DNA from: Mycobacterium sp. Aquia_216
GTDB lineage: Bacteria > Actinomycetota > Actinomycetes > Mycobacteriales > Mycobacteriaceae
Assembly (NCBI RefSeq): GCF_026723865.1
Contig: NZ_CP113529.1
Location: 1,922,001-1,986,000 of the forward strand
Direction: 5' to 3'
Length of the DNA: 64,000 nucleotides
Shown piece by piece: positions 51,878-59,248 of the stretch. A program made the translations under genes and the position numbers. The notes beneath the pieces were generated by a model. The model was not told where the DNA came from, searched no databases, and worked only from the letters and a program-made list of their open reading frames with translations. The number at the start of each line of letters is the position of its first letter. Positions within the stretch are counted from its first letter, which is position 1.

Positions 51878-52599
51878 TCATCGCCCATACCCGTCGAGGA
51901 AGCCGGTAAGCCCGGTGGGACGGTGAGGACCGAGTGCGATTTGTTCGACCACTCCGATGCCGCGGCGGTCACCCATTGTGGCCCGGACCCCATTCTGTAT
52001 GTGTATGGAGGCGAAGTCAGTTGGGTCGAAATCGTCAAGATGTATTGATTCTCGGCCTGTCTCGAGTTGTCCGTGGTTCGACCCGTGCCCCCAGTAAGGA
52101 TGCCAGTAGCCGATACCACGCATGCGAAAGGTGAAGAGTTTTTCCACCTCGATATGCGTTTCGCCGTCAATGGGATCCTGAAACCACAAGTGTGCAGCCC
52201 GGATCTCGCGTCGTCCCGGTTCCCACAGGAGTTCGTAACTGATGTCGCGGCATTCGCGCACACCTACGGTGCTGCATGGCGACGCTTCGGAAGGAATGGG
52301 CTCGAGGATCTGTGCGGTCTGTAGCCAACGGCGGCCGTCTTCGTGTTCGTGAAACGCGAGATGGGTGAACCGATCGCCGAAATGCAGTGGGGCACCAACA
52401 GATGCTGCTGGTCACACCAGCGCGCCCTGACTATCAATGTCTCACTAAACATCCCATTCGACGACGGCGCCGTTGCCTCGGTGACCGTTGCGTCGGGCTG
52501 GTGGGTGCGCAGCCATCGCTGGAAGTCTTCGGCCAGCTGGTCGGGGTCACGCTGAGACGCGCGGGGCCTAGCCTGTTCGGAGGAGCCGGGCTCGTTCAT
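51878..52599 (-). pseudogene. APH-like/DUF7064 gene remnant
   Basis: From the 52.6 kb side the minus strand begins like an aminoglycoside-phosphotransferase-family protein (DPDQLAEDFQRWLRTHQPDA, SSNGMFSETLIVRARW). After about 52420 another frame reads PLHFGDRFTHLAFHEHEDGR, ECRDISYELLWEPGRREIRA, GIGYWHPYWGHGSNHGQLET and GVVEQIALGPHRPTGLTGFL to a stop at 51878. The second part is the DUF7064 (hydratase-like) end often encoded beside APH-type genes. It seems to be two genes fused by a deletion and frame change. 51702-51877 and 52600-52741 show nothing else. Confidence 0.55.
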
Positions 52600-52741
52600 A
52601 GCGCGGTGTGCCTTCCTCGCCGCCCCCTGCCACGATGGGCGCGACGGCGTGAGTTGTCTGGCGGACAGTTGGATTGCGGGGGCCGAGTTCCGGGGACATC
52701 GACATCATCGGCGGCGGGTGGCCGCACCAACGCGCCGGCAG

Positions 52742-53584
52742 TCATGCCGTTGCGTTCATCAGCCCGTCGACAGTGGGCATACTCGTGTAGTCGATCTGAT
52801 TCGTCAGTATTGCCGCGGAAAATCCGTTGTCGACGAGCAGATTGGTCCCGTTGATGTAGGTGGCCGCATCGGAGCCCAAAAAGACCAGGGCATCGGCGAC
52901 TTCGCTTGGCGCTGCTTTACGTTGACCGCTTTGGCTGATCATCCAGTCCAGGATCGGTGCGCCCATGGATGCTTTGAAATCGACCATTAGCGGTGTGTCG
53001 ATCAGACCGGGGCACACGCTGTTAACGCGGATGCCTCGGCCGGATAGCGGGGTCGCCCACAGCAGTGTGATTACTTGGGCACACTCCTTGGAAAAGCCAT
53101 AGGCATTCTGGGTGAGTTCGGGATGTGCCGAGACCCAGTTCAAGGAATCGTCCCAGTCCTCGAGTGCCAGCAGTTCGAGAATCGGGGTTAGCCGTTCGAG
53201 GTATCCGCCCCCGGCGGTCGACGCGGTATTGACCACCGCGCTGCCCGGGGGCATCCGATGCTGCACCGAGGAAATCAGGCGGCGCGGCGCGAAGACATTG
53301 ACGCCCATCACGACCGGCAACGGTTGAGTCGCAGCGACCCCCGCGTTGTTGAATAAGACATCGACGGTGTCGGGAAGACGGGCGATGGCCCCGTCGACAG
53401 CCGTCGGATCGGACAAGTCGACAGCGATGGTTTGATCGACGCCGTCGCCGCACGTCTTTACGTCAAGGGCGACGATGTGCGCCGCGCCGGCGGAGCGAAG
53501 CTTGTCCACCAAGGCGGCACCGACTCCGGTCGCCGCGCCGGTGACGACAACAGTCTTGTTCTCATAGTTGATGATTGGCGGCAT
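52742..53584 (-). CDS. SDR-family oxidoreductase
   Basis: Protein of 280 residues. TGAATGVGAALVDKL (cofactor), DVLFNNAGVAATQ, VVNTASTAGGG with the catalytic Ser, YGFSKECAQ (Y-x3-K) and RVNSVCPGLIDTPLM. D in VALDVKTCG after strand 2 points to NAD(H). Insert LERLTPILELLALEDWDDSL is typical of mycobacterial steroid/terpenoid-like SDRs (3-alpha-HSD type). It lies 64 bases after another SDR in the same direction and close to a P450, which suggests work on the same lipid. Confidence 0.87.
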   Translation of the reverse strand: MPPIINYENKTVVVTGAATGVGAALVDKLRSAGAAHIVALDVKTCGDGVDQTIAVDLSDPTAVDGAIARLPDTVDVLFNNAGVAATQPLPVVMGVNVFAPRRLISSVQHRMPPGSAVVNTASTAGGGYLERLTPILELLALEDWDDSLNWVSAHPELTQNAYGFSKECAQVITLLWATPLSGRGIRVNSVCPGLIDTPLMVDFKASMGAPILDWMISQSGQRKAAPSEVADALVFLGSDAATYINGTNLLVDNGFSAAILTNQIDYTSMPTVDGLMNATA

Positions 53585-53648
53585 TGCGGTCCTCCTGTTA
53601 CAGGCTGGTCTCCACGAAGTTCAGTCCGGGCACGGGTTGTCGGGGGTT

Positions 53649-54419
53649 CTAGCGCGCGACCATGCCGCCATCGGCGATGATGGTCTGCCCGGTTATAAAG
53701 CTGCCGGCATCTGACACCAGAAGCAGTGCGGGGCCGATCATTTCGGTTGGATCGGCGATCCGGCCCATAATCGTCGAGGCTTTCATCGCGTCGATGAACT
53801 CGGGAGGATTGCCGCGCACCATGTCCGTGTCGACGGATCCGGGAGCGAGCGCATTGACACGGATACCTTGCGACGCAAACTCGGCGGCCATCGAGCGGGT
53901 GAACGACACCATGGCGGCCTTGGCCGCGGAGTACATCGACACCACCGGCGAAAAAATGAACGCGCCGGCGGACACCATGTTGAGGATCGCGGGATACTTA
54001 CTTTCGCGCAGGTAAGGCAACGCCGCCTGGACCAGGAAAACCGGGCCCTGAAGGTTGACCGAGAAGGATTTCGACCACGCTTCGGCAGTGATCTCGCCCA
54101 GCGGCAATGCCAACGGGTTGGCGGCGTTGTTGACGACGATGTCTACACCGCCGAATTCGTCGACGGTGGCAACGACCAGCCGGTTGATCGCCTCAATGTC
54201 ACCGAGATGGGTCGGGACTCCGAGTGCTCTGCCGCCAAAGGATCGCGGCTTGTCAGCCGCCGCGGTGCAGGCGTCGGGTTTACGGCTGGCCACAACAACA
54301 TTGGCGCCGGCTGCTACCAGCGCCTCAGCGAGGACATATCCGATCCCGCGAGTACCGCCGGTGATGATGGCCGTGCGGCCGCTGAGGTCAAAGAGCGCCT
54401 GCAGTGCGTCCTTGCTCAC
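53649..54419 (-). CDS. SDR-family oxidoreductase
   Basis: Protein of 256 residues: ITGGTRGIGYVLAEAL, VVNNAANPLALP, LNMVSAGAFIF, YSAAKAAMV (Y-x3-K), RVNALAPGSVDTDMV and a FITGQTIIADGGM end. ASRKPDAC after strand 2 suggests NADPH. Its promoter faces that of the P450 across a 134-base gap with a long palindrome, so both are probably controlled by the same TetR repressor. Confidence 0.88.
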   Translation of the reverse strand: MSKDALQALFDLSGRTAIITGGTRGIGYVLAEALVAAGANVVVASRKPDACTAAADKPRSFGGRALGVPTHLGDIEAINRLVVATVDEFGGVDIVVNNAANPLALPLGEITAEAWSKSFSVNLQGPVFLVQAALPYLRESKYPAILNMVSAGAFIFSPVVSMYSAAKAAMVSFTRSMAAEFASQGIRVNALAPGSVDTDMVRGNPPEFIDAMKASTIMGRIADPTEMIGPALLLVSDAGSFITGQTIIADGGMVAR

Positions 54420-54459
54420 GTGATGGTGTCCCGTCTGGCGTGGCCCTACAGGCCTCTCC

Positions 54460-54488
54460 GTATTATCTTACACATTGTAAGGTAATAC
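54460..54488. promoter_or_regulatory. Palindromic operator between SDR and P450
   Basis: CTTACA-CAT-TGTAAG is a perfect core; outer GTATTA and TAATAC extend it to 29 bases with one mismatch on each side. Location between divergent genes and size fit a TetR-type operator; the TetR gene at 55.9-56.5 kb is the nearest candidate regulator. Confidence 0.7.
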
Positions 54489-54552
54489 ACGTGCGTTCGG
54501 ACGGGACCCGATTTGATCGCGGCGCCCACATCCGTCAAAGGAGCGGGAAAAC

Positions 54553-55809
54553 ATGATGACGTCACCGACGCTGGGAGCCGACCCCGGCTTTGGAGAAGGC
54601 TTCGACTTCACCGATCCCGGATTGTTGGCCCAAGGGTTGCCGGTCCGCGAGTTCGCCACTCTCAGGCGCACCGCTCCGGTGTGGTGGAACGAGCAGGATG
54701 CGAACAGGGGTGGCGGCTTCCACGATGGAGGGTTTTGGGTGATCTCCAAACACGTTCACATACGCGAGATTTCGCGTGATCCGGATACCTGGTCTTCACA
54801 CGACAACGGCTGCATCATGCGCTATGCCAATGACGTTCCGATCGAAGAAATCGAAGCGGCGAAGGTGATGATGCACAACTCCGATCCGCCGGTACACACC
54901 AGGCTGCGTAAGCTGATCTCCCGCATATTCACCCCTCGCAATGTTGCGGCTCTCGAGGACGGCCTGACCGCATCGGCACGACAGATCGTCAGCGCGGCCG
55001 CGGTCAAAGTGGAGGGCGATTTCGTCGAGGACATCGCGCACAAACTTCCCCTCAGGGCCATTGCCGACCTCGTTGGTTTTCCCGAAGACGATCATGCCAA
55101 GCTATTTCATTGGTCGAACACGATCATGGCCGCGGAGGACCCCGACTGCGAGGATGACGCCAAGCTCGCGATGGTCGATCTGATGGGGTACTCCTACGAA
55201 ATCGCGGCGCGACGAAAGCGCGAGCCCGCCGATGACATCATCAGCCGGTTGGTGTCAGTCGACGATGAGGGCGATCAACTCACGGAGCTCGAATTCGGTT
55301 ATTTCATGCTGTTACTCGTCGTTGCCGGCAACGAGACAACGCGCAATGCCACCTCAGCTGGCATGCTGGCGTTGCTCAACCATCCGGCCCAATGGGAGCT
55401 GTACAAACGCGACCGGCCGACTACCGCAGTCGACGAAATCATCCGTTGGACCAGTCCCGTCAACGCTTTCCAGCGCACCGCCCGACGCGACACCACCGTA
55501 GGCGAGGTTGCCGTCAAGAAAGGCCAGCGAGTCGGCCTTTTCTATGGTTCGGCAAACTACGACGAGGACGTGTTCAGCGATGCCTTCACCTTCGACATAC
55601 TGCGAAATCCCAACCCCCATCTGGGCTTTGGTGGCACTGGTCCGCACTACTGCATTGGTGCCAATCTTGCCCGTAAAGAGCTCGGCATTATGCTCAACGC
55701 TGTCGCCGATCACCTGCCCGACATCGAGGTGACGGCAGCACCTCGGCGGATGCGGCACGGCTGGATCAACGGAATCACCGCAATGCCGGTGCGGTTCAAC
55801 GCCCGCTGA
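54553..55809 (+). CDS. Cytochrome P450, CYP125/CYP142-like
   Basis: Protein of 418 residues. I-helix VAGNETTRNATSAGM (the AGNETT form seen in CYP125, CYP124 and CYP142), E295-x-x-R298 in DEIIRW, and the haem loop FGGTGPHYCIGANLARKELG with C367. SPVNAFQRTARRDTTVGEVA then YGSANYDEDVFSDAFTFDIL and RNPNPHLGFGG closely follow CYP125. These enzymes hydroxylate sterol or isoprenoid side chains. ATG 54553 and the next ATG 54556 are both usable. Redox partners are not encoded nearby. Confidence 0.92.
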   Translation: MMTSPTLGADPGFGEGFDFTDPGLLAQGLPVREFATLRRTAPVWWNEQDANRGGGFHDGGFWVISKHVHIREISRDPDTWSSHDNGCIMRYANDVPIEEIEAAKVMMHNSDPPVHTRLRKLISRIFTPRNVAALEDGLTASARQIVSAAAVKVEGDFVEDIAHKLPLRAIADLVGFPEDDHAKLFHWSNTIMAAEDPDCEDDAKLAMVDLMGYSYEIAARRKREPADDIISRLVSVDDEGDQLTELEFGYFMLLLVVAGNETTRNATSAGMLALLNHPAQWELYKRDRPTTAVDEIIRWTSPVNAFQRTARRDTTVGEVAVKKGQRVGLFYGSANYDEDVFSDAFTFDILRNPNPHLGFGGTGPHYCIGANLARKELGIMLNAVADHLPDIEVTAAPRRMRHGWINGITAMPVRFNAR

Positions 55810-55849
55810 GTCCCACCATTTACCCCGGGCTGGGACGCGGCGGCAAGGA

Positions 55850-56494
55850 TCACGACGTCACCGTAATCCCGTGCAGGATCAGCGAGCACAAGTGCTCGAC
55901 TAGATCCTTCGGCTTCAGCGCCGTATTGATCAATGTGTGGAGCATGACCGCGCCTCGGACTGTGTCAAGCAGCGCACTTCCGTCGACATCGGGTCGGACC
56001 AGGCCCTCGGCCTTCCCGCGTTCGATGAGTCGGACATACACCGCGCGGATGGGCGCGATATAGCGGGATTCAATTTGTTCGACCAGATCAGCACGGTTGT
56101 AAAGTTCTGCAGCGACACCGGGCAGGCCTGCCAGGTAAGCAGAGTCGGATTGCACTTGAACCATTGCGGTGACGAGCTTGGTGAGCGCCTCGGCGAACGG
56201 CGCATCGTCGTCGACGGGAACGTATTCGTCGGGTGTCGTGAAGATGGCTTCTTCAACGAGCGCGACCTTGCTTCCCCAATGTTGATAGACGAAAGGGCGC
56301 GACACACCGGCTTGACGGGCGATCCCCGACAGCGTGACGTCGTCGTAGCCCCGAGATGTCAGTTGCGCACGCGTCGCGCTGATCACCGCTGCCCGGCGGC
56401 GGAGGTCGCGGGGACGTCCCGGGCCCTCTGGTTTCACGGGAGTCTGCGGCTCAGCCGCCGGGCGTGCGGGGTTTTTGTCGTGCCCCACGTCCAT
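55850..56494 (-). CDS. TetR-family transcriptional regulator
   Basis: Protein of 214 residues from ATG 56494; longer starts up to 56575 are in frame. A disordered Pro-rich N-terminus leads to the HTH: TRAQLTSRGYDDVTLSGIAR, QAGVSRPFVYQHWGSKVALV. The ligand domain includes FAEALTKLVTAMVQVQSDSA and an end AVMLHTLINTALKPKDLVEH. It converges with the P450 gene (40-base gap) and is the best candidate to bind the palindrome at 54460-54488. Confidence 0.88.
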   Translation of the reverse strand: MDVGHDKNPARPAAEPQTPVKPEGPGRPRDLRRRAAVISATRAQLTSRGYDDVTLSGIARQAGVSRPFVYQHWGSKVALVEEAIFTTPDEYVPVDDDAPFAEALTKLVTAMVQVQSDSAYLAGLPGVAAELYNRADLVEQIESRYIAPIRAVYVRLIERGKAEGLVRPDVDGSALLDTVRGAVMLHTLINTALKPKDLVEHLCSLILHGITVTS

Positions 56495-56564
56495 CGTTAG
56501 AAGATATCGAAGCTCAGCCTGCCGCTCCGGCGATGACGGGCGATCTTCCCAAGGTCTTGGTATT

Positions 56565-56694
56565 GACGCCGTCAAGACTCGAAAGCCAAACGGGGGTGAC
56601 GAGAGTTTCTGAGGTTGATCGAAATAAAGCGAAACTGCATTTCAGGCGCAAAATTGACTGGTAGAGCGTCGGTTTCGACTCCCGGCAGCTCTAC
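56565..56694 (+). repeat. tmRNA 3'-end copy E with conserved arm
   Basis: GACGCCGTCAAGACTCGAA at 56565-56583, then ATAAAGCGAAACTGCATTTC and TTGACTGGTAGAGC, ending GTCGGTTTCGACTCCCGGCA GCTCTA. Downstream AAGAGCACAAGTTCTGGCCA and the T-rich run after it match the flank after ssrA (AGAGTCACAAGCTCTGGCCA), so this may be the old chromosomal junction. Confidence 0.78.
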
Positions 56695-56793
56695 AGAGGA
56701 TCAACAGGCAAGAGCACAAGTTCTGGCCAGGTTTATTTATCCAATGCCGCGCGGCAGCAGGGCCGGTGCCCAGCAATCAGCACCGCGAGAGTC

Positions 56794-56823
56794 ATCATAC
56801 ACGATAGACAGAATGTGTATGAT
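56794..56823. promoter_or_regulatory. Operator O1 upstream of the ERG2-like gene
   Basis: ATCATACA, 14 bases, TGTATGAT: a 30-base inverted repeat ending 18 bases before ATG 56842. The same arms and spacing recur at 58219-58248. Confidence 0.75.
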
Positions 56824-56841
56824 AGGATAGCGTCATTGACC

Positions 56842-57402
56842 ATGGGAGCGATATTTGATTCCGGGACTCTGCACGCGATCGCAAAGAACGCAACGGGTCT
56901 GGACACCAAGGATGCGGCCTTTTCGCAGATCATCGCCGAGCTGAAAGGCGAGTATCCCGGTCACATCCGTGACGACATCCCCTGGGTGTTCAACAATGCC
57001 GGCGGCGCGATGGGGCAGATGAAGCTGCTGCACGCCTCACTGTCGGAATACCTCATTTTTTTCGGCACGCCGATCGGCACCGAAGGCCACTCAGGCCGCT
57101 ACGCCAGTGAGGTGTGGGACTTCATCATCGACGGCGAGGTGTGGTGCTACGAGGAGGGTCAATTCGAGCGAAGCGTGTACGGGCCTGGGGATGTGGCCTA
57201 TTTGGCGGGAGGCAGAGCAAAGGGTTATGCCGTGCCAGACGCGGCGTTCATGCTCGAGTACGCGCGCGGGCCGATACCGGGCATGATGCCCTTCGGTATC
57301 GCCGATGCCATCTTCAGTACCATCGACGCGCCGACGATCGGCAAGACTGCCTGGTATTACACCCAGCTCGTTGTCGGTGAGCTCCTCAAAGGCAAGGTGT
57401 GA
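56842..57402 (+). CDS. ERG2/sigma-1-receptor-like protein (C-8 sterol isomerase family)
   Basis: Protein of 186 residues. PWVFNNAGGAMGQMKLLHAS, LSEYLIFFGTPIGTEGHSGR, YASEVWDFIIDGEVWCYEEG, SVYGPGDVAYLAGGRAKGYA and FMLEYARGPIPGMMPFGIAD follow yeast ERG2 and the sigma-1 receptor along their length. D93 and E139 correspond to the conserved acidic pair (sigma-1 D126 and E172) inside the cupin-like barrel. The eukaryotic N-terminal membrane helix is absent. ERG2 moves the sterol C8-C9 double bond to C7-C8. ATG 56842 is used because the earlier GTG lies inside the operator. A sterol or triterpenoid substrate is inferred from family and the nearby P450 and SDRs. Confidence 0.87.
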   Translation: MGAIFDSGTLHAIAKNATGLDTKDAAFSQIIAELKGEYPGHIRDDIPWVFNNAGGAMGQMKLLHASLSEYLIFFGTPIGTEGHSGRYASEVWDFIIDGEVWCYEEGQFERSVYGPGDVAYLAGGRAKGYAVPDAAFMLEYARGPIPGMMPFGIADAIFSTIDAPTIGKTAWYYTQLVVGELLKGKV

Positions 57403-57475
57403 CACGAAGTCCTCTGGTGCGGTTCGCGTTGAGCGAGAGCAATCTCGACGGTACCGTTCGAAACTGCCAACGCCG

Positions 57476-58111
57476 CTAGTGCTTGTTGGCGACAGGAGCG
57501 GCGCCGCCGTGCTGCTGGGCCAAGATAGCGCCCCCCAGCCACCGTTTGATGAAGCGCCGCAGTTCTTCTCGGCTCCGATGGGGGTCGTTGGGCGCGACGA
57601 AGAACGAGAGCATCGTGCGTAAGGTAAATTCCACCAGTTCGCGCAGTGCCGCCTGGTCGTAGCCGTATCGCGCCCAGTCGACGTCGAAGCGGGTAATCAT
57701 CCGCATCCCAAAAGTCTGGGCTTCATCGGATGCCAGGTTCGGCGTATGGGAGTTGCGGTACTGTTCGGACAGCAGGATACCCAAATGCGGTGTGCGCGTT
57801 ACCTGTTCGAGCGCGTACAACACGCCTTCCGTCATCGCCTCGGCTGGATCGCCGATACCGCGCACGGCTTCGGTGAGCCGATCGAGAAAGCCGTCGACTG
57901 AGGCCACCGCCGCTGCGTGCATCAGCGCTTCGGCGGTCGGAAAGTAGCGGTACACCGTCTGCCGGATGACCCCCAAGGACTCGGCTACCTCAGCGAGGCT
58001 GACATCGGAGCCGGTCTCGGCGATCAACTTGACCGCCGTGGCCACAATGCGTTGAGAGGCTTCCTCATCGGTGAGCGGAGGATGCCCGTCCCAGCCGCGC
58101 CTACGCGCCAC
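57476..58111 (-). CDS. TetR-family transcriptional regulator
   Basis: Protein of 211 residues from GTG 58111 (MARRRGWDGHPPLTDEEASQ), a start typical of its family, with GGAG 9 bases upstream; TTG 58126 is also in frame. HTH: ETGSDVSLAEVAESLGVIRQ then TVYRYFPTAEALMHAA. It lies between the ERG2-like gene and the divergent PF10118 gene, each preceded by the ATCATACA-N14-TGTATGAT operator, so it is the probable repressor of both and of itself. Confidence 0.88.
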   Translation of the reverse strand: MARRRGWDGHPPLTDEEASQRIVATAVKLIAETGSDVSLAEVAESLGVIRQTVYRYFPTAEALMHAAAVASVDGFLDRLTEAVRGIGDPAEAMTEGVLYALEQVTRTPHLGILLSEQYRNSHTPNLASDEAQTFGMRMITRFDVDWARYGYDQAALRELVEFTLRTMLSFFVAPNDPHRSREELRRFIKRWLGGAILAQQHGGAAPVANKH

Positions 58112-58218
58112 GGTCGACAACTCCAAGCACCAACATTCCCGCAGGATATCGGCTCCGCATAACCGCTACAGAAGCGGCGGTTCGCCTGCGCCATTGACTA
58201 AGGCTCGACATTGAAGTA

Positions 58219-58248
58219 ATCATACAACGTATGCCATCGATGTATGAT
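58219..58248. promoter_or_regulatory. Operator O2 between tetR and the PF10118 gene
   Basis: ATCATACA at 58219-58226, 14 bases, TGTATGAT at 58241-58248; arms and spacing identical to O1. A nested CATAC-AAC-GTATG repeat (58221-58233) gives a second, overlapping palindrome not present at O1. Confidence 0.75.
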
Positions 58249-58310
58249 AACTATTTCCAGCTGCTGCTGCTGCTGTGGGCGGCGGGCAGGAAACCAGTGA
58301 GGAGCACCTG

Positions 58311-59240
58311 ATGACGGATCTCGTCGTGCGCAAGATGCGGTTCGCGTTCGCCGACCATCACGTTCCTTTCCTGTGGAACGAGCACAATCCGGCCTTTTCC
58401 AGCATGGCTAACGCGGTTTCGTTCCTGGCGATCGCTTTTGAGAAGATGATCGGCCACATGATCACCGAGGCCATGCCGTTGATCACTGATCCGACGGTGG
58501 CAGAGGAAGCGCAAGCGTTTGTCCGGCAAGAGGGTCAGCATTCGATGGCTCACCGCCAACACGCGAAGGGATTGATCAAAAGCTATCCGGCGCTCAAAGA
58601 GACGCTCGATGAGGTGATCGCGGCGTTCGACGATCTGACTGCCAACACGCCGTTGCAATACCGGCTCGCGTACACCGCTGACCTTGAGGCGACATTCACG
58701 CCAGCGTTCAAACTGATGCTCGATCATGACGACACGCTGTTCGCCGTCGGGGACGATCGAGTCGCATCACTGTTCTTGTGGCACTTCGTCGAGGAGGTCG
58801 AGCACCGCAGCTCGGCACTAATCATCTACGACTCGATCGTCGACGACCCCTGGTACCGGATGCGCGCGGCGCCGTCGATCTTCAAACACGTCTGGTCGGT
58901 CCTACGCATAGCCTGCGAAGGGTTCAACAAGCACATTCCGGTCGAGGAGCGCAAGATCGACGCCTTATCGATGTTCGGGATGCAGCGCCGCAAAAAGGCA
59001 CTGATGCAACGACTGCCGTTCGTCGATGTCCCCGACGACGGCCCGTTCGAAAACGCCTTCAAGCATCTGCCGCTGCGCAAACAGCTTGTCGCCATGTCGG
59101 GCATCGTGCGCAGCCAGATCCCTGGTCACAAACCTGCACACGAGAAACTACCCGCCCTGGCCGAAGAATGGTTCAGGCGTTATGACGCTGGCTACGACGT
59201 CACTCACTGGTATACCGCAGCCGATAAACAGAACGCGTGA
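58311..59240 (+). CDS. PF10118-type predicted metal-dependent hydrolase
   Basis: Protein of 309 residues from ATG 58311 (GAGGAGC upstream). AFVRQEGQHSMAHRQHAKGL and FLWHFVEEVEHRSSALIIYD give the E..H and E-x-x-H metal ligands of the family, arranged like a ferritin-type helical bundle; VRKMRFAFADHHVPFLWNEH is the N-terminal signature. Enzymatic role is not established; a diiron oxygenase-like activity is possible. Its promoter carries operator O2. The next gene overlaps or abuts its stop, so the pair is co-expressed. Confidence 0.82.
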   Translation: MTDLVVRKMRFAFADHHVPFLWNEHNPAFSSMANAVSFLAIAFEKMIGHMITEAMPLITDPTVAEEAQAFVRQEGQHSMAHRQHAKGLIKSYPALKETLDEVIAAFDDLTANTPLQYRLAYTADLEATFTPAFKLMLDHDDTLFAVGDDRVASLFLWHFVEEVEHRSSALIIYDSIVDDPWYRMRAAPSIFKHVWSVLRIACEGFNKHIPVEERKIDALSMFGMQRRKKALMQRLPFVDVPDDGPFENAFKHLPLRKQLVAMSGIVRSQIPGHKPAHEKLPALAEEWFRRYDAGYDVTHWYTAADKQNA

Positions 59241-59248
59241 GGATTGCT

